Source: Chlorobiota bacterium
GTDB lineage: Bacteria; Bacteroidota; Bacteroidia; Bacteroidales; JAADGE01
Direction: 5' to 3'
Assembly (NCBI GenBank): GCA_013153575.1
Contig: JAADEE010000154.1
Coordinates: 1-5,632 of the forward strand
Length of the DNA: 5,632 nucleotides
A model generated the notes under the pieces. It worked only from the letters and a program-made list of their open reading frames with translations, was not told where the DNA came from and ran no database searches. The position numbers were made by a program, and so were the translations under genes. Of this stretch, positions 1-5,582 are shown one piece after another; the first letter of the stretch is position 1, and each line of letters starts with the position of its first letter.

Positions 1-74
1 TTTTTTCACGCAAAATTCTCTTGAATTTTGCAGAAAAAATAAGGTAACAAAATTCAAGAGAATTTTGCTACCTT
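1..74. repeat. Two adjacent stem-loops that are inverted copies of each other
   Basis: The first stem-loop (1-39) pairs 10-18 with 23-31 (GCAAAATTC/GAATTTTGC, 9 bp) around the loop TCTT. After a small internal loop it also pairs 1-7 with 33-39 (TTTTTTC/GAAAAAA). The second (41-74) pairs AAGGTA at 41-46 with TACCTT at 69-74, has one A.C mismatch, and then pairs CAAAATTC at 48-55 with GAATTTTG at 60-67 around the loop AAGA. Positions 10-30 are the exact reverse complement of 48-68 (21 bp), so the two hairpins could also form one long stem, and their loops are complementary. The structure is seen directly. Its role is unknown: terminator of a neighbouring gene, a REP-like intergenic palindrome, or an element boundary. 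It may continue past the left edge. Confidence 0.85.
34..74 (-). terminator. Possible leftward intrinsic terminator
   Basis: Read on the minus strand, the 41-74 hairpin (about 15 bp with one mismatch, 4-nt loop) is followed at once by A and then six T (40 down to 34). This is the layout of a Rho-independent terminator for leftward transcription. On the plus strand no T-run follows the hairpin. No leftward gene is visible between 75 and 218 to supply a transcript, which weakens the call. Confidence 0.3.
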
Positions 75-130
75 TGGTGCAAATTGTTTAGACAGTGTGT
101 TTTATCACGCTACTGCTCATACGCGAAATC

Positions 131-140
131 GTTGTGTAGC
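131..140 (+). repeat. 10-bp sequence with an inverted copy near the right edge
   Basis: GTTGTGTAGC here is the exact reverse complement of GCTACACAAC at 5529-5538, inside the 3' end of vsr. The last five bases also pair with GCTAC at 109-113, making a small local stem. A complementary pair at the left start and right end of a gene block is the pattern of integron-cassette core sites. The match to the GTTRRRY consensus fails, however, so this is only suggestive. Confidence 0.4.
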
Positions 141-205
141 ATAAGAGAAAGATTAAAAGAAATTTCAATCATTAATTTTTACTTTTAATTTTTAACGGAA
201 AATAT

Positions 206-213
206 TATCTTTG
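206..213 (+). promoter_or_regulatory. Bacteroidetes -7 promoter element for the methyltransferase
   Basis: TATCTTTG matches the Bacteroidetes -7 consensus TAnnTTTG and ends only 5 nt before the methyltransferase ATG at 219. The transcription start is expected a few bases downstream of the element, so the mRNA should begin at or very near the start codon (leaderless or nearly so). No clear -33 TTG is seen at the usual spacing. Two direct copies of TAATTTTTA (173-181 and 186-194) lie just upstream and could be an operator or plain AT-rich sequence. Confidence 0.6.
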
Positions 214-218
214 CTGCT

Positions 219-1247
219 ATGAAAAAAAAACGACTTAAAGCGATTGATTTTTTTTGTTCCGGCGGTGGGATGTCTTACGGAATGAAGCAAGCTGGTATTG
301 ACGTAATAGCCGGTATTGATTTCGATCCTGATGTTAAAGAAACGTATGAAAAAAATGTGGGAGCAAAATTCATTGAAAGAGATGTCTTTAAGTTTAAAGA
401 AATTGAACTTTACGAATTAACGGGTATTGAAAAGAATGATGATGATTTAATATTAATCGGTTGTAGCCCCTGTCAGTATTGGTCAATAATAAATACTAAA
501 AAAGATAAAGCTGAAAAATCAAAAGATTTATTAAAGGAATTTCATCGGTTTGTAAAATATTATAACCCAGGATTTGTTGTAGTTGAAAATGTTCCGGGAT
601 TAGAAAAAAAAGCGGATGAAAGCGGTTTGAATGAATTTGTCAAAGATTTAAAAGTTCGTGGATATGAAGTAAATTATAATATTTATAAATTGAATGAATA
701 TGGAGTTCCTCAAACAAGAAAAAGATTTTCATTAATAGCTACACGAATTAATAATAAAATGATTTCTCCTGAAAAGGCAGATTATAAACCGGTTGTAAAT
801 GATTTTATCGGTGTTCATAACGGTTTTCCGGAAGTTAAAGCGGGACATAAAGATAAAACCGAATTTATGCATACAGTTGCAGGTTTAAGCAAAGAGAATT
901 TAGAAGTTTTAAAAAACACACCAAAAAACGGTGGCAATTCCGTAAAAAAGAGAAAATTTTGGAAAGGTTCAGGTTTTAAAGATAGTTATAGTAGAATGAG
1001 TTGGGATAAACCAGCACCAACCATAACTACAAAATTTTTCAGCATTTCGAACGGCAGATTTGCTCATCCGAATGAAAACAGAGCAATATCTTTACGAGAA
1101 GGAGCTACTTTACAAACATTTCCGAAAAATTATGTTTTCTACACTAAAAGCATCCAAGCAACTGCAAGAATGATAGGTAATGCTGTCCCTCCCGAATTTG
1201 CTCGCAGAATTGGAAAAGCTATATTGGATAGTTTGAAAACAAAATAA
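219..1247 (+). CDS. dcm: DNA (cytosine-5-)-methyltransferase
   Basis: This enzyme transfers a methyl group from S-adenosylmethionine to carbon 5 of cytosine in a specific DNA site. The 342-aa protein is full length for the family and carries the motifs in order: motif I around residues 9-21 (DFFCSGGG, SAM binding), the catalytic PCQ in GCSPCQYWS with Cys85, ENV at 123-125, QTRKR at 165-169, and the C-terminal GNAVPP at 320-325. The target-recognition region lies between about residues 177 and 258 and is short, as in single-specificity enzymes. The site cannot be read from the sequence, and the symbol does not imply CCWGG. The start at 219 is supported by the promoter six bases upstream and by motif I beginning at residue 9. 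Codons 2-4 form a nine-A run. The stop abuts the stop of the convergent gene. Expected role: host protection in a restriction-modification or defence locus with the vsr gene at 5125. Confidence 0.95.
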   Translation: MKKKRLKAIDFFCSGGGMSYGMKQAGIDVIAGIDFDPDVKETYEKNVGAKFIERDVFKFKEIELYELTGIEKNDDDLILIGCSPCQYWSIINTKKDKAEKSKDLLKEFHRFVKYYNPGFVVVENVPGLEKKADESGLNEFVKDLKVRGYEVNYNIYKLNEYGVPQTRKRFSLIATRINNKMISPEKADYKPVVNDFIGVHNGFPEVKAGHKDKTEFMHTVAGLSKENLEVLKNTPKNGGNSVKKRKFWKGSGFKDSYSRMSWDKPAPTITTKFFSISNGRFAHPNENRAISLREGATLQTFPKNYVFYTKSIQATARMIGNAVPPEFARRIGKAILDSLKTK

Positions 1248-1271
1248 TTATATTTGACTTATTTTTGTTTT
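1236..1271. terminator. Weak bidirectional terminator across two abutting stop codons
   Basis: AAAACAAAATAA at 1236-1247 is the inverted repeat of TTATTTTTGTTTT at 1259-1271, with one extra T as a bulge and an 11-nt loop (1248-1258). The 5' arm is A-rich and the 3' arm T-rich on both strands, and more T-rich sequence follows on the plus strand. The stem has only one G-C pair, so it is weak. It is the only candidate for ending transcription between the methyltransferase and the convergent operon, which have no intergenic bases. Confidence 0.3.
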
Positions 1272-1982
1272 AATTTTATTTAATTCATTGATATAAAATG
1301 TTCTGTCAAAATATCCCAATGGTTTTGTTCCACCTACTAAATTCAAATATTTGGTAATGTATCTTGTTTTTTTCTCAAATTTGGAATTAAAAAGTTCATC
1401 ATTTTCTAAAATAAATTGCAAAATTCCGATAACCGCTTCTTTATGTCTTCCCAAACGATAAGTTCCTAATGTTCTTGTTGGAAAATCCAATTGTCTAAAT
1501 AAAATATTTGTAAGTTCATATTTGTTTTCTCTTGTTTCATCAACAGACAAATAAACTCCCCACCATAATCCTGCAAGAGAATGTCTCATTAATTCTTGTT
1601 GTGAAGTAGATTTCATAAACCAATATTTCATAATATATTCAATTTCATTGTCAGCTTCACCAGTTAAATGTTTATTCCTTCTTTTTTGCATATAAGAAAA
1701 CAAATCAACGTGAGTTAAATATGTCCAAAATCTATCATCCGATGCTTGAATCGGAGTAAAATCACAATATGCTTCATATAAAGCAATAGCACTTTTTAAA
1801 TCATCTTTTTCATTCATTTTATTTAACAAACCTTCCGGTTTAAAAACCGTAGGTAGAATTAATTCTTTTTCTTTATCATATTCAAACTCTTTCTCTTTAT
1901 ATAAGTGAACAGTTTTGCCATTTAATAAATTTTTTTTTAATTTTGAAATATATGTTGATCTAAAAATTTTTTGTTTTTCCAT
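1248..1982 (-). CDS. DUF6339-like protein of unknown function
   Basis: This 244-aa protein is predicted soluble: no signal peptide or membrane segment is visible. I assign it to the DUF6339 family from its central block SDDRFWTYLTHVDLFSYMQK (residues 81-100) and the following RHSLAGLWW stretch (133-141). Both agree with my memory of that family, as does the overall length. The family's biochemical function is not established to my knowledge. The middle and C-terminal parts look mainly helical. I see no nuclease motif such as PD-(D/E)xK, HNH or HKD, and no Walker motifs. It is the last gene of the four-gene operon, 11 nt after the 287-aa gene. The ATG at 1982 is the natural start because the upstream gene ends just before it. 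A nine-A run lies in codons 16-18 region. Its position implies a partner role for the GHKL ATPase, possibly as a sensor or regulator; this is inference. Confidence 0.75.
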   Translation of the reverse strand: MEKQKIFRSTYISKLKKNLLNGKTVHLYKEKEFEYDKEKELILPTVFKPEGLLNKMNEKDDLKSAIALYEAYCDFTPIQASDDRFWTYLTHVDLFSYMQKRRNKHLTGEADNEIEYIMKYWFMKSTSQQELMRHSLAGLWWGVYLSVDETRENKYELTNILFRQLDFPTRTLGTYRLGRHKEAVIGILQFILENDELFNSKFEKKTRYITKYLNLVGGTKPLGYFDRTFYINELNKIKTKISQI

Positions 1983-1993
1983 AATTGTATATT

Positions 1994-2857
1994 TTAATAT
2001 TCATCTTCATCACTATCAAAATCATTTAGTTTATTAATTAATCTAGTTATAGGTTTTCCCAATAAAATTTGCGCAATTTCAGGGATATTATCTTTTTCAA
2101 GTTCATCATCATCACTAATAAATCCTTTTAATTCATCCTCATTTTTCATCCTATATATAATAGCTTGTGCCCACGATTTATCAGTATGTTCATCAAAACT
2201 ATATAATGCAATTAATAGCGCATTCAATACAATTGATGAATGAATTAAAGGAACAAATTCTTTTTCTTTTAAAATTTTATCTTTAATAAATATATCATAA
2301 TCATTTTGCGGTAAATGAACATTAATTTTTTCATTCTCCAATTCTACGAAAAAAGTATCAGTTTCTTCATCTCCAACAACTTCCATAAACGATGCAACTG
2401 CTTTAAGATTTTTATAATTAATATGAGCATAAAATTTAAAATCATTAAAAATAGCTAAAACATCTCCTTCTTCTATATTTATTACAAAACCTTCATAATC
2501 AGGATGAGCTGCCGAATTTTTATAATCATAAATCTTTTCTTTTGAAAGAACTCTTATTTTTCCTGTAACATTTCCTTTCAAATTAGATTTAGGTATTTCC
2601 AAACTGAATTTTGTTATAGGACTTTTGAATGTTTTTCTATATAATGTATCCGAACAAAGCAATTCAACAACATATTCGGCTTGCCCATTACTTATCAATT
2701 TCTCAATATCTGTATTTTTCAGTTCCAATTCAATATCGATTATATAATCGTCTCCATTTTCCCAAATATCCAATTGAAATATATCAACTTTTCCAGAAAT
2801 ACTATCATCAATATTACTTAATACCGGATAGGGATATTTAATATTATTGTATTTCAT
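1994..2857 (-). CDS. Uncharacterised protein coupled to the GHKL ATPase
   Basis: I do not recognise this 287-aa protein's family. The N-terminal half (about 1-180) alternates short hydrophobic and charged stretches and looks beta-rich. It opens with KYPYPVLSNIDDSISG (residues 7-22), a Tyr/Pro-rich start that may be a family signature. A more helical segment follows (about 200-240, including PLIHSSIVLNALLIAL at 203-218), and the tail is acidic (DFDSDEDEY, 279-287). There is no signal peptide. The 203-218 stretch is hydrophobic but more likely an amphipathic or core helix than a membrane span. I see no nuclease, helicase or methyltransferase motif. The start codon lies inside the last codons of the ATPase gene (14-nt overlap, different frame), pointing to translational coupling and roughly matched production, so a physical complex with the ATPase is plausible. 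It might bind DNA or act as an adaptor; neither is shown. Confidence 0.85.
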   Translation of the reverse strand: MKYNNIKYPYPVLSNIDDSISGKVDIFQLDIWENGDDYIIDIELELKNTDIEKLISNGQAEYVVELLCSDTLYRKTFKSPITKFSLEIPKSNLKGNVTGKIRVLSKEKIYDYKNSAAHPDYEGFVINIEEGDVLAIFNDFKFYAHINYKNLKAVASFMEVVGDEETDTFFVELENEKINVHLPQNDYDIFIKDKILKEKEFVPLIHSSIVLNALLIALYSFDEHTDKSWAQAIIYRMKNEDELKGFISDDDELEKDNIPEIAQILLGKPITRLINKLNDFDSDEDEY

Positions 2858-4802
2858 ATGCTTTTAAATTTATTGAGTGTGAAATATTATCTTCAAATTT
2901 AACTTCTATTATATTTTTGCCGTGATTTAATTTCAAATTAGTAATTTTATTATTCATTACTTTCCCTTTGGATGAATCTACAATTTTAATAATTTCATCG
3001 TTTTCATTATCGGTTCCAACTGAAATTTCTATTTCGGCATTTTCTATCGGATATTTACTATTTAATATCAAAAAATGTTTATTATCAGAAAACACTACCC
3101 TAAATTTAACATCAATTGGTGTTTTCACAATTTTATCTCCATCATTTACATTAGCATTATTAAGAACATCACCTTCCTTTCCTAGTTGATTCCCTCCCTC
3201 TCCTTTGTTTTCTTCACCGCCTACAATTATACTTTCTTCTTCTCCATTTTCATCGTCCATATTGCCTTCAAATTCATTTTTTACTTGATCGGTAGATATA
3301 ATTGTAGGGTTAATTTTTATTTTTTCAGAACTTGTTGATTGCAATCCGGTTTCGTCTTCTGAAATTTCACTTGACACATTACCTGTTTTTGTATTATAAT
3401 TTTCTCCATTATAATCAAAATTTTCTTCATCCTTTATTAAATCCTCTGGTATGTTTAAATACTCATCTAATTCCAAAAATGAAGCTTTACCCGAAATATT
3501 CATACTTGAAATTTCTTCTAATTTTGAATTAATAAAACTTTTAATTTCTTTTTCTACCTTTACAGCATCAGGATGTGGTTTGCCTGATATTTGATAATTT
3601 TCCACTTTCCATTCATTATGTGGCGGATTCTCCATCTCTTTCAATATTCTATTTCCTCTTTCATCCTCACAAACAAAAACAGCAACATATCCTTTAATCT
3701 TCTTAATTGTTCTTTTATAAACCAGCATTTGTGGTTTTCTAAAATATGCTATTCTATTTGGTAAATCTTTATTTAAATAAACATACAACTTGACTTTACC
3801 GGCTGTTTCCAATATATCTTCAAATTTTTTATAATTTCCACTAACACCCGATTCAGAATGAGCTACCGCTTTATAATATGGTTTTGGATTCCAAGTTTTG
3901 ATATCCTTTGCGCTTTTTTCCATCTCATTTTCATAATACCTATTTATAATAGTAGGTAAATTATCTTCATTTATAATTTCGCCATCAATTTCAACAATTA
4001 ATTTTTCATTAAAAATTGCCAACCAAAAATTATTTAGAACGGATTTAATCATTTCTTCTTTTCTGTTATTCTCATCCCATAGTCCTATGACATAAATATC
4101 AGTTCCTATTTCTTCTCTTAAAAATTTTTCAGGTATCTCATTTATATTAAAATCAGGTTCTTTATCTTTACAACTATAAAATCCCTCACCCGTTAACTTC
4201 TGTCCTTGTTCATTTTTATGGGTAGCCAAAATAGTAGCTCCCATAAATAACTCCTGTTCATCATTTTTTGTTGAAACGAGAATAGTTTTTAGTGGCGATA
4301 AATTAAAATATGCAGCCTTTCCAAAACCAAAAGACCCCCCAGAACTAACATTTTTTTTTGCACTATTACCTTTTGATAACAAAAAGGCATAAAATGAACT
4401 TTTTAGATCATCAGGATCATAATACATTCCGTGTGTATTATAATCTGATATTTTAAGTATAGGAATATTTTTTCTTTTAAAACCATCTAAATTTCCATTT
4501 AAATATTCTAACATATCATCAAATTTCTTATCATTCCAAGTATTTTTACACATTTGGATATGATTTTCTAAACCATCAATCAATTTTTTAAATTCTTTTC
4601 TATCAATTTCAGAAAATTCATACTTAACTATAACCGGTTTTTCTTCATCTCTAACAGCATCCAAAGAATTTTGTATTGATTCTCGCACTATTGAATAATA
4701 GGGAAATGCCTTGAAATTTTCAGCAAAGGCATCATTAGGACCATCATCCATACCGCTTTGTTTATCAAAAAACCACCTATTACACTTCTCTGTATTATTC
4801 AT
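2844..4802 (-). CDS. GHKL-fold ATPase, MORC/MutL-like (paraMORC) candidate
   Basis: This 652-aa protein has an N-terminal GHKL (gyrase, Hsp90, histidine kinase, MutL) ATPase domain. The N box is ESIQNSLDA (41-49: E41 activates water, N45 binds Mg2+, D48). The G1 box is DYNTHGM (120-126; the usual DxGxG has Asn in place of the first Gly). The glycine lid is GGSFGFGKAAYF (155-166), and GTDIYVIGL (233-241) follows. A region of about 250-430 likely forms the S5-type transducer, with a basic FRKPQMLVYK (354-363) and MENPPHNEW (390-398), a block I associate with this ATPase group. Residues about 455-560 are a low-complexity Asp/Glu/Asn/Gly linker, and 562-652 look like a small beta domain. Such ATPases dimerise on ATP binding and work as clamps on DNA. 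Iyer, Abhiman and Aravind linked paraMORC families to restriction-modification loci. It follows the 78-aa gene by 5 nt and overlaps the next gene by 14 nt. GC content is lower than in the flanking enzymes. The GHKL fold is near certain; the paraMORC subfamily is probable. Confidence 0.9.
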   Translation of the reverse strand: MNNTEKCNRWFFDKQSGMDDGPNDAFAENFKAFPYYSIVRESIQNSLDAVRDEEKPVIVKYEFSEIDRKEFKKLIDGLENHIQMCKNTWNDKKFDDMLEYLNGNLDGFKRKNIPILKISDYNTHGMYYDPDDLKSSFYAFLLSKGNSAKKNVSSGGSFGFGKAAYFNLSPLKTILVSTKNDEQELFMGATILATHKNEQGQKLTGEGFYSCKDKEPDFNINEIPEKFLREEIGTDIYVIGLWDENNRKEEMIKSVLNNFWLAIFNEKLIVEIDGEIINEDNLPTIINRYYENEMEKSAKDIKTWNPKPYYKAVAHSESGVSGNYKKFEDILETAGKVKLYVYLNKDLPNRIAYFRKPQMLVYKRTIKKIKGYVAVFVCEDERGNRILKEMENPPHNEWKVENYQISGKPHPDAVKVEKEIKSFINSKLEEISSMNISGKASFLELDEYLNIPEDLIKDEENFDYNGENYNTKTGNVSSEISEDETGLQSTSSEKIKINPTIISTDQVKNEFEGNMDDENGEEESIIVGGEENKGEGGNQLGKEGDVLNNANVNDGDKIVKTPIDVKFRVVFSDNKHFLILNSKYPIENAEIEISVGTDNENDEIIKIVDSSKGKVMNNKITNLKLNHGKNIIEVKFEDNISHSINLKAYEIQ

Positions 4803-4807
4803 AATAT

Positions 4808-5044
4808 CTAAAATTTAAATTGTTTATTTTGTTTTGATAATTCAATACCAAATCTGCTTTTGCTATTATTTATGGCTTTTTGTATTTCTCTAAACATTTT
4901 TTCAACATCGGCACTTGTGTATTCATAATTATTCCTATTTGAACAATTACCCAACAAGTCCAGATAATGCAAAATTTTCTCCACTCTCTTCGCAGCTACT
5001 TTCTCAAATCTAACACGTTTTAAATTCTTTTTTTTCGCAGGCAT
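4808..5044 (-). CDS. Small basic protein, first gene of the ATPase operon
   Basis: The 78-aa protein starts MPAKKKNLKRVRFEKVAAKR. It has a strongly basic N-terminus, a likely helix through KRVEKILHYLDLLGNCSN (residues 19-36), then NNYEYTSADVEKMFREIQ (37-54), and a Lys/Gln-rich tail. I know of no functional family for it. The basic surface and size would suit DNA or RNA binding, or a small subunit of the ATPase complex. The ATG at 5044 is chosen over one ten codons upstream (5074) because that upstream ATG lies inside the -7 promoter element at 5072-5079 and would not be on the mRNA. The start has no Shine-Dalgarno sequence. The gene ends 5 nt before the ATPase gene, so the two are co-expressed and probably made together. 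An eight-A run sits in codons 4-6. Confidence 0.75.
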   Translation of the reverse strand: MPAKKKNLKRVRFEKVAAKRVEKILHYLDLLGNCSNRNNYEYTSADVEKMFREIQKAINNSKSRFGIELSKQNKQFKF

Positions 5045-5071
5045 ACAATTAACAATTATGTTTATATTTTG

Positions 5072-5079
5072 CAAATATA
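5072..5079 (-). promoter_or_regulatory. Bacteroidetes -7 promoter element for the four-gene operon
   Basis: Read on the minus strand, TATATTTG matches TAnnTTTG. Transcription should start near 5066-5068, leaving an AT-rich leader of about 22 nt before the ATG at 5044, without a Shine-Dalgarno sequence. No -33 TTG is seen at the expected distance. The element faces away from the vsr promoter, 33 bp from it. Confidence 0.55.
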
Positions 5080-5112
5080 GTAAATATTTCTTTATTATAA
5101 AAATATTTTTTA

Positions 5113-5120
5113 TAAATTTG
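5113..5120 (+). promoter_or_regulatory. Bacteroidetes -7 promoter element for vsr
   Basis: TAAATTTG matches TAnnTTTG and ends 4 nt before the vsr ATG at 5125, so the transcript is expected to be leaderless or nearly so, as for the methyltransferase. TTTGCAA occurs both here (5117-5123) and at the opposing promoter (5068-5074), as direct repeats 49 bp apart, so one regulator could contact both promoters. Confidence 0.6.
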
Positions 5121-5124
5121 CAAT

Positions 5125-5574
5125 ATGGCAGATATATTTACAAAGAAAAAAAGATCTGAAATTATGTCTAAAATATCAGGAAAAGAAACAAAACCTGAAA
5201 TTTTGGTAAGAAAGTTTTTGTTTGCAAATGGTTTCAGATATAGAAAAAACGATAAGCGATATCCGGGTAAACCCGATATTGTGTTACCGAAATACAAAAC
5301 GGTTATTTTTGTTCACGGCTGCTTTTGGCACGGACATAATTGTCCGGCAGGTAAATTACCTGAAACGAGAAAAGAATTTTGGAAAAATAAAATACAAGGC
5401 AACATTGAAAGAGATAATAAAAATAAAATTGAATTAGAAAAAAAAGGTTGGCGTGTTATAACTATTTGGCAATGCGAATTGAAAAACAAAAAGATACAAG
5501 AAAAGACATTAATTAATTTAACAAATACGCTACACAACAATGTATCCTATGTAAAGCCATCCCTTAAGCCTTAA
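5125..5574 (+). CDS. vsr: Vsr-type very-short-patch-repair DNA mismatch endonuclease
   Basis: Vsr enzymes nick DNA 5' to the T of T:G mismatches that arise when 5-methylcytosine deaminates, starting repair back to C:G. The 149-aa protein has the usual length, and its key residues fall at the same numbers as in E. coli Vsr: Glu25 (in KETKPE), Asp51 in PGKPDIV (metal binding), His64, Cys66, His69, His71 and Cys73 in VHGCFWHGHNC, and Cys117 in IWQCEL. The zinc-site and catalytic residues are therefore intact. Position 63 is Val, where E. coli has Thr. The C-terminus after about residue 135 is short. The start MADIFTKKKR fits the family and sits directly behind a promoter. It is transcribed divergently from the ATPase operon and in the same direction as the methyltransferase 3.9 kb away. 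With a methyltransferase in the locus, repair of its site is the default role; use as the restriction nuclease is an alternative. Confidence 0.95.
   Translation: MADIFTKKKRSEIMSKISGKETKPEILVRKFLFANGFRYRKNDKRYPGKPDIVLPKYKTVIFVHGCFWHGHNCPAGKLPETRKEFWKNKIQGNIERDNKNKIELEKKGWRVITIWQCELKNKKIQEKTLINLTNTLHNNVSYVKPSLKP
5529..5538 (-). repeat. Inverted partner of the 131-140 sequence
   Basis: GCTACACAAC lies within the last codons of vsr and is the exact reverse complement of 131-140. Its position at the right end of the gene block resembles the inverse core of a cassette recombination site, but no matching GTTGTGTAGC follows before the window ends. Confidence 0.35.
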
Positions 5575-5582
5575 ACTTTATT

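Noticed and set aside
1..218. tRNA, riboswitch or CRISPR in the left non-coding region
   Set aside because: There is no cloverleaf or T-loop signature and no spaced direct repeats. The only clear structures are the two stem-loops.
203..218. Shine-Dalgarno site for the methyltransferase
   Set aside because: No purine-rich GGAG-like stretch occurs at the right spacing; the bases are promoter sequence instead.
2629..2841. 70-codon open frame on the plus strand
   Set aside because: It lies wholly antisense to the 287-aa gene, has no promoter or family-like protein, and reflects the AT-rich complement.
2968..3532. Plus-strand open frames of 73 and 66 codons
   Set aside because: Both are antisense to the ATPase gene, with hydrophobic low-information translations and no supporting signals.
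5045..5074. Ten-codon N-terminal extension of the small basic protein
   Set aside because: The upstream ATG overlaps the -7 promoter element, and the extension is unlike the basic, well-formed start at 5044.
5049..5297. 82-codon minus-strand frame crossing the divergent promoter
   Set aside because: It overlaps the start of vsr in antisense and both promoters. The vsr protein is well supported, so this is a shadow.
5313..5540. 75-codon minus-strand frame inside vsr
   Set aside because: It is antisense to the conserved Vsr zinc-site region, and the apparent Cys/Phe-rich protein is a by-product of that sequence.
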